From an uncultured Mycoplasmatota bacterium (lineage in GTDB: Bacteria > Bacillota_I > Bacilli_A > RF39 > UBA660): a stretch of 21,683 nucleotides of DNA. Position numbers and translations under genes: made by a program. The stretch spans positions 1 to 21,683 of the forward strand of contig URBY01000021.1 of the NCBI GenBank assembly GCA_900546245.1, given 5' to 3'. The stretch's first letter is position 1; every line of letters begins with the position of its first letter. Shown piece after piece: positions 5,796 to 12,970 of the stretch. The notes beneath the pieces are model-generated. The model saw only the letters and a list, made by a program, of their open reading frames with translations, ran no database searches and was not told the origin of the DNA.

Positions 5796-6538
5796 AGTTC
5801 ATCCACCATTTCTTCTACTGTAGTAACATTATCACTAGTAAGATCATATAATTTTAATTTATCATTTAATTCATAAAATAAAGGAATATTAATATTCGAT
5901 TCTTTTACATAGTTGCTTTTACAAACATTTTCTATATTTTCACAAACAATTTGTTTATTATTTATAATTAGCAATTTATCACAAAAAATAATATCATCAA
6001 AATTTGTAGTTGTATATATTATTGTTAATTTAAGTTCATATTGATATTTCTTTATAATGCTTAAAAATTCCAATTTTTCATGTTTGTTTAGTAATGAAAA
6101 AACACTATCCATTAATATAATTTTTGAATTATTTATAATACACTTTATAAACTTGAGTTTTTGTGATTCAAAATATGTTAAATTTTGTGGTGATTTATTT
6201 ATAAACTTATATAAACCAAAATTCTTTAATAAAGAAGTAATATTTTTTGAAGAACTATTATTTTGTTCTATTAATTCATCTAATATAGTTTTAGAATAAA
6301 AATCATCTTTTAAATCGATTATTGATATATAATATGGATCTTTTTGTGTTTCATTTATTTGTATTGAATTATTAGAATTTAAATTACCTTTAATTAAATT
6401 TAATAAAGTTGTTTTACCAGAGCAATTAGAACCTAATATGCCTACAAATTCTCCTTTTTTTATATCAAAATTAACATTATTAAAAATTACTTTATCACTA
6501 TATTTAAAAGATAAATTTTCAACACTAATATACTTCAT
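5786..6538 (-). CDS. ABC transporter ATPase in the ecfA1 position, catalytically degenerate
   Basis: About 250 aa. The N-terminal half is clearly an ECF-type ABC ATPase (YISVENLSFKYSDKV, FDIKKGEFVGILG) with an intact Walker A GSNCSGKTT (36-44, Lys42). Other motifs are broken: no Q-loop glutamine, LTYFE (120-124) for LSGGQ, MDSVFSLLN (143-151) for LDEATSMLD so the catalytic Glu is Ser145, and YTTTNFDD with Thr for the switch His. The C-terminal tail (VTTVEEMVDELC) resembles EcfA1. ATP binding is possible, hydrolysis unlikely. The ATG at 6536-6538 is preferred over a GTG at 6545-6547 because AGGTGG lies 5 nt before the ATG. First gene of the unit with the EcfA2-like gene and truA. Confidence 0.82.
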   Translation of the reverse strand: MKYISVENLSFKYSDKVIFNNVNFDIKKGEFVGILGSNCSGKTTLLNLIKGNLNSNNSIQINETQKDPYYISIIDLKDDFYSKTILDELIEQNNSSSKNITSLLKNFGLYKFINKSPQNLTYFESQKLKFIKCIINNSKIILMDSVFSLLNKHEKLEFLSIIKKYQYELKLTIIYTTTNFDDIIFCDKLLIINNKQIVCENIENVCKSNYVKESNINIPLFYELNDKLKLYDLTSDNVTTVEEMVDELCN

Positions 6539-6576
6539 TTCTACCACCTAATAATTCAAAACATAAATTAAAATAT

Positions 6577-6582
6577 ATTATA
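6577..6582 (-). promoter_or_regulatory. -10 box for the EcfA-like / truA operon
   Basis: Minus-strand TATAAT lies about 40 nt above the start codon and directly below the U-tract of the DUF1292 terminator. No good -35 box is visible (TTTTCT at 17 bp), so strength is uncertain. Confidence 0.45.
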
Positions 6583-6592
6583 CATTAAAAGT

Positions 6593-6623
6593 AAAAAAAA
6601 GAAAATTAATAATATTAATTTTC
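6593..6623 (-). terminator. Intrinsic terminator of the coiled-coil / DUF1292 operon
   Basis: On the minus strand GAAAATTAAT (6614-6623) pairs with ATTAATTTTC (6601-6610) around a 3-nt loop and is followed by eight T (6593-6600). The stem is almost all AT and contains the DUF1292 stop codon (6615-6617). Confidence 0.75.
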
Positions 6624-6881
6624 TAATATTTTTTTCTGTTCATCTTCTAATATTTCTTTAAATCTTGATTTTAAATTAGATAAATCTTTTTCATCTGTAA
6701 TATCTACAATATAATCCTCATCATTTTCTGTAATTTTTTTTACAATTTTAATTTTTTTATCATCAACAAGATTTAAAAGAAGTAAATAGTCAATATTATT
6801 ATCCACTAGAGTTTCTATTACAAAATACTCTTTATTATTTTCTAATTTAATTATCTTATCTTTTGAAGAATTCATATTCAT
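6615..6881 (-). CDS. DUF1292-like small acidic protein
   Basis: 88-aa soluble protein with the length, charge and strand pattern of the DUF1292 family (B. subtilis YrzB type): an N-terminal KEYFVIETLVDNNIDYLLLLNLVD pair of strands (about 18-40), a second acidic pair around DEDYIVDITDEKD, and a C-terminal helix. No function is established for the family. Its ATG overlaps the TGA stop of the upstream coiled-coil gene (ATGA), and AGGAGGTG sits 7 nt upstream inside that gene, so the two are translationally coupled. DUF1292 is usually found next to yqgF-like genes in Firmicutes, not behind rplQ. The family call is by pattern and moderately sure. Confidence 0.68.
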   Translation of the reverse strand: MNMNSSKDKIIKLENNKEYFVIETLVDNNIDYLLLLNLVDDKKIKIVKKITENDEDYIVDITDEKDLSNLKSRFKEILEDEQKKILEN

Positions 6882-8071
6882 AGTAATGCACCTCCTGCAT
6901 TTATTATATTATTTCCATCATTTAAGTAATCATATATTCCTGGCATTATTGCACTAGATGAATATATTTCTTTAATAGCTGTTTCTGGCACATTTTTTTC
7001 AAATATTATTTTAACTTTTGGTGATTCTTCTTTTTTTATTTCAATAGTATCTGTTTGAACAGGTTTTAATTCAGGCATAATAATATTATTATTTTCATTA
7101 TCTGTATTTACATTAAGAATTGAATCTAAACCAATCATATTATCATTTTTTTCTTCATTTATTATATCTTTAGCAAAATTATCAACATCTTCATTAGCTA
7201 CATTTACATCATTAACTTCACTAACATTATTAGCATTATTAATAATATTAGAATCATCCTCAAATAATGGTTTTACTTCAGGTATATTATCAGAAATAGG
7301 TGATTCCACTTTTGGTAAATCTAGCACAAAATCAGATTGAGCTCCCATATCAGGTAATACTGAATTACTAACATTATCTACATTATTTGATTCAACTACT
7401 GGTGATTCAACACTAGGAATTATTGGTTCAACTATATCTAATGTAACTTTTTCTTCACTAGTTTTACTTTCATTTTCCACAGCATTATTTTCTTCTATAG
7501 CATTTTCAATAGGATTTAAAGCTATTTTAAGTGCAGTATTTCTACTTTCTTGTAAAGATAACAATTCACTTTCTTTTTTCTTTTTAACATCCTCTAAAGC
7601 CTGTTTTAAGCTAGAATTATCACAAACCGCAATTGCTTCTTCTATTTTCTTTATTTGTTCTTGATAATTTAAATTAGTTGAATTAAGATTTTTTATGTAT
7701 TCCCTCTTAGAATCCTCTACATTTTTCTTAGTTGAATCAAGTTCTTCTTTTTCCTTTTCTAATTTTTCAATATTAGCATTTATCTCACTTAATTCATTTT
7801 GCGCTGATTTAATCTTTTCAGCAATTTCTATAAGTTCATCAGGTGATGCATTCATACTAATTTTTTCTCTGCTTGATTCTTCTAATGATTTTATTTCTTC
7901 TTCTTTTTTATTTAATTTTTCTGTTTCAAGAACTAATTCATCAATTTTTTCTTTTAGTAGTTTTTCTGCTTCTTCATCCTTAGTCATAAACTCTTTTAAG
8001 TTTTCATCAACTACATTTTCTTGTAAATCTTCTAAATCTAAAATTTCTTCCATTGACTCCACCGTCAACAC
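6878..8071 (-). CDS. Unrecognised coiled-coil protein with low-complexity tail
   Basis: About 390-397 aa, no family recognised, no signal peptide or membrane helix, so probably cytoplasmic. Residues about 25-190 are a long charged coiled coil (K/E/L-rich heptads, broken near NASPDEL). Residues about 195-345 are a disordered N, V, E, P, S-rich region with loose recurrences such as SVESPVVE, KVESPISD and MPELKPVQ. The last about 45 residues look ordered (KVKIIFEKN, SSAIMPGIYDYLN, GGALL). Several starts are possible: GTG 8071, TTG 8068, GTG 8062 and ATG 8053; GAGGTG spacing favours GTG 8062. It has its own near-consensus promoter and overlaps the DUF1292-like gene by 4 nt. A scaffold or cytoskeletal role is conceivable but unsupported. 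Confidence 0.8.
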   Translation of the reverse strand: MLTVESMEEILDLEDLQENVVDENLKEFMTKDEEAEKLLKEKIDELVLETEKLNKKEEEIKSLEESSREKISMNASPDELIEIAEKIKSAQNELSEINANIEKLEKEKEELDSTKKNVEDSKREYIKNLNSTNLNYQEQIKKIEEAIAVCDNSSLKQALEDVKKKKESELLSLQESRNTALKIALNPIENAIEENNAVENESKTSEEKVTLDIVEPIIPSVESPVVESNNVDNVSNSVLPDMGAQSDFVLDLPKVESPISDNIPEVKPLFEDDSNIINNANNVSEVNDVNVANEDVDNFAKDIINEEKNDNMIGLDSILNVNTDNENNNIIMPELKPVQTDTIEIKKEESPKVKIIFEKNVPETAIKEIYSSSAIMPGIYDYLNDGNNIINAGGALL

Positions 8072-8090
8072 CTCTCTATTCTTATAATTA

Positions 8091-8119
8091 AGTATACCAA
8101 TTAATGTGTATTATGTCAA
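8091..8119 (-). promoter_or_regulatory. Strong sigma-A promoter for the coiled-coil / DUF1292 operon
   Basis: Minus-strand TTGACA (8114-8119), 17-bp spacer, TATACT (8091-8096). Predicted start near 8084, leaving a very short leader of about 15-20 nt. After the S10 and rRNA promoters this is the best promoter in the window. Confidence 0.85.
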
Positions 8120-8139
8120 TTTAACTAAAGAAAAAAAGC

Positions 8140-8159
8140 AAAAAAAAGGACGCATCCTT
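8140..8159 (-). terminator. Intrinsic terminator at the end of the S10-spc-alpha cluster
   Basis: Minus-strand AAGGA-TGCG-TCCTT is a short 5-bp hairpin that runs into a T-tract, and a second T-run follows GC. It begins 3 nt after the rplQ stop codon and stands just above the next promoter. The short stem suggests some read-through. Confidence 0.7.
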
Positions 8160-8162
8160 AGG

Positions 8163-8504
8163 TTATACTAATTCTAGTACAACCATTAATGCATCGTCCC
8201 CTTTTCTTTCTTGGAATTTAATTATTCTAGTGTATCCACCATTTCTTCCTTCATAACGTTTTGCTAAATCGTTAAATACTTTTTCAACGCAAGCTTTATC
8301 ATTATGTAAAAATGCGTATGCTTTTCTTCTAGAAACTAAATCACCTTTTTTACCATATGTAATCATTTTATCTACAAATTTTCTTACTTCTTTAGCACGA
8401 GTTTCTGTAGTTTCAATAGATTCATTCATGATAACTGCTTTTGTTAAATTAGCAAGCATAGAACGTCTATGTTTATTGTCTCTACCTAATTTTCTATAAG
8501 CCAT
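8163..8504 (-). CDS. rplQ: 50S ribosomal protein L17
   Basis: 113 aa. The N-terminal YRKLGRDNKHRRSMLANL block and the C-terminal GGYTRIIKFQERKGDDALM block are the signatures of L17, which binds domain III of 23S rRNA near the tunnel exit. Length is near the usual 115-120 of low-GC Gram-positives. It is the last gene of the cluster, 18 nt after rpoA, followed at once by an intrinsic terminator. Confidence 0.97.
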   Translation of the reverse strand: MAYRKLGRDNKHRRSMLANLTKAVIMNESIETTETRAKEVRKFVDKMITYGKKGDLVSRRKAYAFLHNDKACVEKVFNDLAKRYEGRNGGYTRIIKFQERKGDDALMVVLELV

Positions 8505-8522
8505 GTTTTCCTCCTATTAATA

Positions 8523-9473
8523 TTAATCATCATCTCTAAAAGATAATCCCATTTCTTTAACTTTATCTAATACTTCTTTTAGGGATTTCTTTCCAAGATT
8601 TCTAATTTTCATCATATCACTTTCTTTTCTGTTTACTAAATCTTGCATTGTATTAATACCTGATCTTTTTAAACAGTTATAAGCTCTAACTGAAAATTCC
8701 ATATCATCTATTGATGTTTCAAGTGCTTTAACCTTTGGATCTTCATCTTGCTCAGTCATTAATCCTTTTATATCAGCTATACTATTAAGTTCAGTTAATA
8801 TTTCAAAGTGTTCAATAATGATTCTAGATGCAAGTGCGATTGCTTCTTCTGGTTTCATAGCTCCATTAGTCCAAACTTCTAATATTAATTTATCATAGTT
8901 AGTTGCTTGACCAACACGAGCATCTTCAACAGCTATATTTACTCTTTCAATTGGAGAATAATTTGAATCTATAGCTATTACGCCTACTTTTGTATCTCCC
9001 ATTAATTTTTTATTAGCTTCTGCTCTTACAAATCCACGACCGTTTGATACAGTCATTTCCATATTTAAGCTTCCACCTTTTACAATTGTAGCGATTTCTT
9101 GATCTTTATTAATTATTTCAACATCAGAAGGGCATTCAATATCACCAGCTGTAACAACACCTTCTTTGTCAGTAATTAATCTAATAACAGCATCTTCTTC
9201 TGTATGATTTTTAACTACTACATTTTTAAGATTCAAAACTATAGAAGTTACATCTTCCATAATTCCATCTATTGTTTGGAATTCATGCATAACTCCTTCA
9301 ATTTTTACAGAAGTTATTGCTGATCCTGGTAAACTAGATAACATTACTCTTCTTAGTGCATTTCCTATTGTTGTACCAAATCCTCTTTCTAGAGGTTCTA
9401 TTTCAAATTTACCGTAACTATTACTTTCAACATATTCTGTTACTTTGTATTGTGGTTTTTCAAATTTTATCAT
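8523..9473 (-). CDS. rpoA: DNA-directed RNA polymerase subunit alpha
   Basis: 316 aa from the ATG at 9471-9473, preferred over the GTG at 9477-9479, which sits only 1 nt from GGAG. The N-terminal domain (about 1-235) contains GFGTTIGNALRRVMLSSLPG for alpha dimerisation and assembly. An acidic linker leads to the C-terminal HhH domain (about 250-312). DNA-contact residues known from E. coli alpha are all present: Arg263, Asn266 and Cys267 in SVRAYNCLK, then Gly294, Lys296, Ser297 and Glu300 in RNLGKKSLKE. The domain should therefore read UP elements such as the A-tracts before the rRNA promoter in this window. Confidence 0.98.
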   Translation of the reverse strand: MIKFEKPQYKVTEYVESNSYGKFEIEPLERGFGTTIGNALRRVMLSSLPGSAITSVKIEGVMHEFQTIDGIMEDVTSIVLNLKNVVVKNHTEEDAVIRLITDKEGVVTAGDIECPSDVEIINKDQEIATIVKGGSLNMEMTVSNGRGFVRAEANKKLMGDTKVGVIAIDSNYSPIERVNIAVEDARVGQATNYDKLILEVWTNGAMKPEEAIALASRIIIEHFEILTELNSIADIKGLMTEQDEDPKVKALETSIDDMEFSVRAYNCLKRSGINTMQDLVNRKESDMMKIRNLGKKSLKEVLDKVKEMGLSFRDDD

Positions 9474-9494
9474 AAACACACTCCTTATCTATTA

Positions 9495-9878
9495 TTATCC
9501 TCTTGGACGTTTTGGTGGACGACAACCATTATGTGGTACTGGTGTTACATCAGTGATTGATTGTACTTCTAACCCTTCAGTTGCTAGTGCACGAATTGCT
9601 GTTTCACGTCCTGGTCCTAAACCTTTAACTAATACGTCAACTTTTCTCATACCAGCATCATAAGCTTTTTTAGCTGCTGATTCTGAAGCCATTTGAGCTG
9701 CAAATGGAGTTGATTTTTTACTACCTTTATAACCAATAGCACCAGCTGATGCCCAACTTACTGCGTTACCTGCTTCATCTGAAATTGTAACGATTGTATT
9801 ATTAAAAGTTGCTTGGATATGAACACAACCTGTTGGTATATTCTTCTTAACTTTACGTTTTCTTGCCTTATAAGCCAT
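9495..9878 (-). CDS. rpsK: 30S ribosomal protein S11
   Basis: 127 aa, standard length. GCVHIQATFNNTIVTISDEAGN and the C-terminal NGCRPPKRPRG are the S11 signatures; the protein sits on the 30S platform beside the Shine-Dalgarno helix of 16S rRNA. ATG start with AAGGAGGT upstream. Lies 23 nt after rpsM and 21 nt before rpoA, the usual alpha-operon order. Confidence 0.98.
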   Translation of the reverse strand: MAYKARKRKVKKNIPTGCVHIQATFNNTIVTISDEAGNAVSWASAGAIGYKGSKKSTPFAAQMASESAAKKAYDAGMRKVDVLVKGLGPGRETAIRALATEGLEVQSITDVTPVPHNGCRPPKRPRG

Positions 9879-9901
9879 CTAAATAACCTCCTTATTATCT
9901 A

Positions 9902-10267
9902 TTATTTCTTCTTATTAGCTACTGTTTTTCCTTTACCTTTACGAGTTCTTGCATTACTTCTAGTGCTTTGTCCTCTAACTGGTAAACCTTTTTTATGACG
10001 GATTCCTTGATAAGATCCAATTTCCATTTTAGTTTTGATATTAAGACTAACTTCACGTCTTAAATCACCTTCTAGAACATGTTTATCTAATTGTTCACGA
10101 ATTCTTGCTTGTTCATCTTCTGTTAAATCTTTAACTTTTGTATCAACATTTACATTAGCTTCTTTTAATATAGTTTTTGATAAATTTCTACCAATACCAT
10201 ATATATAAGTTAATGCTATTTCAACTCTTTTATTATTTGGAATATCTATACCCTTAAAACGTGCCAT
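9902..10267 (-). CDS. rpsM: 30S ribosomal protein S13
   Basis: 121 aa, normal length. The N-terminal GIDIPNNKRVEIALTYIYGIG and the C-terminal SYQGIRHKKGLPVRGQ followed by a basic tail (KGKGKTVANKKK) identify S13, which lies in the 30S head and contacts tRNA and the 50S subunit through its tail. ATG start with AGGAGGT upstream; 15 nt after rpmJ. Confidence 0.98.
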   Translation of the reverse strand: MARFKGIDIPNNKRVEIALTYIYGIGRNLSKTILKEANVNVDTKVKDLTEDEQARIREQLDKHVLEGDLRREVSLNIKTKMEIGSYQGIRHKKGLPVRGQSTRSNARTRKGKGKTVANKKK

Positions 10268-10282
10268 TTAATACACCTCCTA

Positions 10283-10396
10283 TTAACCTTGTTTTTGTTT
10301 ATGTTTTGGATTACTACAAATAACTCTCAAAACACCTTTTCTCTTAATTACTTTGCATTTATCGCAAATCGGTTTTACTGAAGCTCTAACTTTCAT
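10283..10396 (-). CDS. rpmJ: 50S ribosomal protein L36, zinc-binding form
   Basis: 37 aa, read directly from the minus strand: MKVRASVKPICDKCKVIKRK and on to a C-terminal KHKQKQG. Cys11, Cys14, Cys27 and His32 form the zinc site of the C+ type of L36. Standard length of 37. ATG start with GGAGGTAAATT upstream. It lies 12 nt after infA and 15 nt before rpsM, the expected place. Confidence 0.97.
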   Translation of the reverse strand: MKVRASVKPICDKCKVIKRKGVLRVICSNPKHKQKQG

Positions 10397-10408
10397 AATT
10401 TACCTCCA

Positions 10409-10627
10409 TTATCTTTTATTCCATGTTATACGCCCATGTGTTATATCTGCTGGGGATAATTCTAGGACAACTGTATCACCTGGTAAGATGCGAATATTGT
10501 TCATTCGTATTTTACCAGAAACATGAGCTTCTACAATATGTCCATTTGCAAGTTCAACCTTGAATTTACCTCCAGGTAATACGTCGATTACTTTTCCATC
10601 TACCTCGATTACATCATTTTTTGCCAT
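10409..10627 (-). CDS. infA: Translation initiation factor IF-1
   Basis: 72 aa, the exact usual length. It forms a single S1/OB fold (KVIDVLPGGKFKVELANGHIVEAHVSGKIRMNNIRILPGDTV). IF-1 covers the A site of the 30S subunit during initiation. ATG start with AGGAGAGTG upstream. It follows adk by 12 nt; in Bacillus map lies between the two genes, and here it does not. Confidence 0.98.
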   Translation of the reverse strand: MAKNDVIEVDGKVIDVLPGGKFKVELANGHIVEAHVSGKIRMNNIRILPGDTVVLELSPADITHGRITWNKR

Positions 10628-10639
10628 TCTTACACTCTC

Positions 10640-11269
10640 CTAATTGCCCATAATATTATCTATTTGTGACTTCATTTCATCAAATGTTCCATTATTAGAG
10701 ATTTGATAAAAATTACTCATTTCTTTATAGTATTCTACAACAGGCATAGTTTTTTCTTTAAATAATTTATATCTATTTTCATATGTTTCTACTTTATCAT
10801 CATTTCTTGTAGATAAAATATTTCCACATACTTTGCACTTATTATCTTCAATATTATCATTATATTTATTATAAACTTCATTACAGTTATTACATATAAG
10901 TCTTCCTGTAACTCTTTTTAATGCAATATCCTTATCTATATCTATAAATATTACTTTATCTAAAATGATGTTATGATTTTTCAAAATATCTTCAAAAGGT
11001 TTAATTTGTTCCATTAGTCTTGGGAATCCTTCAAACACAAAAGATGAACCTTTATTTTCTTCTAAAAAGTCTGAAAATAATTTATAAACAATATCATTAT
11101 TAATAAACTCACCTTTACTGATAGTTTGCTTTAACAATTCGTTTTTTGTAGATTCTTCTCTTATAAGATTCCCTATAGACATATGAACCAAATTATATTT
11201 ATCTCTCAAATATTTCGATGTTACTCCCTTACCTGCACCTGGTGCAGATATTAAAAGTACGTTACACAT
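10640..11269 (-). CDS. adk: Adenylate kinase, zinc-LID type
   Basis: 209 aa; catalyses ATP + AMP to 2 ADP in the cytoplasm. The P-loop is SAPGAGKG (8-15). The LID zinc site is Cys126, Cys129, Cys145 and Cys148 (CNNC...CKVC), typical of Gram-positive enzymes. FEGFPR (79-84) stands for the usual DGFPR and MSIGNLIREE for STGDMLR, so the AMP-binding region is rather divergent, but key Arg residues remain. ATG start overlaps the secY stop by one base (TAATG). Slightly shorter than the usual 212-217 aa. Confidence 0.95.
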   Translation of the reverse strand: MCNVLLISAPGAGKGVTSKYLRDKYNLVHMSIGNLIREESTKNELLKQTISKGEFINNDIVYKLFSDFLEENKGSSFVFEGFPRLMEQIKPFEDILKNHNIILDKVIFIDIDKDIALKRVTGRLICNNCNEVYNKYNDNIEDNKCKVCGNILSTRNDDKVETYENRYKLFKEKTMPVVEYYKEMSNFYQISNNGTFDEMKSQIDNIMGN

Positions 11270-12525
11270 TAAAATCGCCTCTTATATTCTTTTTGTGTTA
11301 ATACACTTTCAATTTGTTTATATGTTTCAAGTGCTACACCAACAACAATTAGTATTCCTGTACCACCAAGTGTTATATTTGCATTTTGAACATTTGAATA
11401 GTTTGAGAACACAATTGGTAATGCTGCAATAACTACTAGGAATAAAGAACCAAATGTAGTTATTTTAATAAGTACTGATTTAATGTAATTCTTAGTTTCA
11501 ACACCAGGTCTTATTCCTGGAATGTATCCACCGTTTTTTTGCAAATTTTCTGAAATATCTGCTGGTCTAAATTGTAATAAAGTATAAATGTATGAAAATA
11601 CTACAATTAATACTAAATATATTATTAAACCAACTGTAGAGTTATAATTTAAATAATTATTAACAAATTTAATATAACCTTCACTCTTTATAAAATTTGC
11701 AAGTGTTTGTGGAATTGCGATTATTGCTGATGCAAATATTACAGGCATTACTCCTGCTGCATTTACTCTAAATGGTATATATGTTTGCTTAGCACCATAT
11801 GCACTTGATGTTTTATTCGAATACTGAATTGGAATTCTTCTTTCCGATTCTTGAATAAATACAACGCCTATTACTATTGCAAAATAAATTGCTACATAAA
11901 TAATGAATGAAATAATACCGATAAATAAATTATCATTACCTAAAACAAATGTTTTAAATGCTTCAGTCATCATATATGGAAGCTCTGCTACTATACCAGC
12001 CATAATTATTAAGGATAATCCATTCCCAACACCTTTCTGTGTAATTTGATCTCCTATCCATAATAAGAAAGCTGTACCTGCAGTTAATATAATTGCAACT
12101 TTAACATATGTAATAGCGTCTGATCCAGATCCTACTATACCAAGTGATAAGATAATACCTTGAATAAATGCTATTGCAATTCCTAAATATCTTGTTATTG
12201 TATTTAATTTTCTTCTTCCTGAATATCCTTCTTTTGCAAGATCTGTAAAATAAGGAATAATATTCATAGAAAATAATTGAATAATTATTGATGCACTTAT
12301 GTAAGGCATAACACCTAGACCAAAAATAGATCCTCTCTTAAGTGCACCTCCACCTATAGAGTTTAGCAATTCTAGAAATCCTAGATTATCACTAAGCGAC
12401 TTTGTATTTGGAATACTTATAGTTGTTCCAATAATAAATATTGCTAAACAACATAAAGTAAATAATATTCTTTTTCTTAATTCTTTATTTCTAGGTGTAA
12501 AAATTTGTTTGAATGTTGCAAACAA
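11269..12525 (-). CDS. secY: Protein translocase channel subunit SecY
   Basis: 418 aa with about ten hydrophobic helices; it forms the protein-conducting channel of the Sec translocon in the cell membrane. Typical blocks: the N-terminal region with LRKRILFTL, the plug region GGALKRGSIFGLGVMPYISASIIIQL, QESERRIPIQYS in a cytosolic loop, and FRPADISENLQKNGGYIPGIRPG. The start is TTG with AGAGGTGAT upstream. One base separates it from the rplO stop, and its own stop overlaps adk. SecE and SecG genes are not expected here and were not seen. Confidence 0.97.
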   Translation of the reverse strand: MFATFKQIFTPRNKELRKRILFTLCCLAIFIIGTTISIPNTKSLSDNLGFLELLNSIGGGALKRGSIFGLGVMPYISASIIIQLFSMNIIPYFTDLAKEGYSGRRKLNTITRYLGIAIAFIQGIILSLGIVGSGSDAITYVKVAIILTAGTAFLLWIGDQITQKGVGNGLSLIIMAGIVAELPYMMTEAFKTFVLGNDNLFIGIISFIIYVAIYFAIVIGVVFIQESERRIPIQYSNKTSSAYGAKQTYIPFRVNAAGVMPVIFASAIIAIPQTLANFIKSEGYIKFVNNYLNYNSTVGLIIYLVLIVVFSYIYTLLQFRPADISENLQKNGGYIPGIRPGVETKNYIKSVLIKITTFGSLFLVVIAALPIVFSNYSNVQNANITLGGTGILIVVGVALETYKQIESVLTQKEYKRRF

Positions 12526-12526
12526 C

Positions 12527-12970
12527 TTAAATCACCTCTGCTTTTCCACCATTCTTTTCAATTTTCTCTTTAGCTGTCTTAGAGAACATTGATGCTTTAA
12601 CTGTTAATTTTTTAGTTAGTTCTCCGTTACCTAGAACTTTGATACCATCTAATTGTTTTTTTACTAATCCCATATCTTTTAATAATTCTGGAGTTATTTC
12701 TGTTCCATCTTCAAATTTATTTAAATCACTTACATTAATTACTGCATATTTAACTTCGAAATTATAATTGTTAAATCCTCTTTTTGGTACTTTTCTAAAT
12801 AATGGATTTTGTCCACCTTCAAAGCCAAGTCTTACTCCACCACCACTACGTGAGTTTTGTCCTTTTTGACCTCTTCCAGAAGTTTTACCATTACCACTAC
12901 TTGTACCTCTTCCAACTCTGTTAGCATTTTTAACAGCGCCATAATTATACTTTAATTCGTGTAATTTCAT
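12527..12970 (-). CDS. rplO: 50S ribosomal protein L15
   Basis: 147 aa, normal length. The glycine- and arginine-rich N-terminal extension (GRGTSSGNGKTSGRGQKGQ) and GFEGGQNPLFRKVPKRGF are L15 hallmarks; it threads into 23S rRNA. Its ATG overlaps the rpsE stop by one base (TAATG), and AGAGGAG lies inside rpsE. In most Firmicutes rpmD stands between these two genes; here there is no gap at all. Confidence 0.98.
   Translation of the reverse strand: MKLHELKYNYGAVKNANRVGRGTSSGNGKTSGRGQKGQNSRSGGGVRLGFEGGQNPLFRKVPKRGFNNYNFEVKYAVINVSDLNKFEDGTEITPELLKDMGLVKKQLDGIKVLGNGELTKKLTVKASMFSKTAKEKIEKNGGKAEVI

Noticed and set aside
5130..6538. The two EcfA-like ORFs as frameshifted pseudogenes
   Set aside because: Both frames are continuous, have proper starts and ribosome-binding sites, and overlap neatly; motif loss is by substitution and not by broken frames. 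Slow decay still cannot be excluded.
5130..6881. UGA read as tryptophan (mycoplasma-type code)
   Set aside because: UGA is the natural stop of the ORF at 5130 and of the coiled-coil gene at 6878, and conserved tryptophans throughout are UGG.
7695..8087. Plus-strand 130-aa serine/phenylalanine-rich reading frame
   Set aside because: It is the mirror of the Glu/Lys-rich coiled coil on the other strand, covers its promoter side, and lacks a ribosome-binding site.
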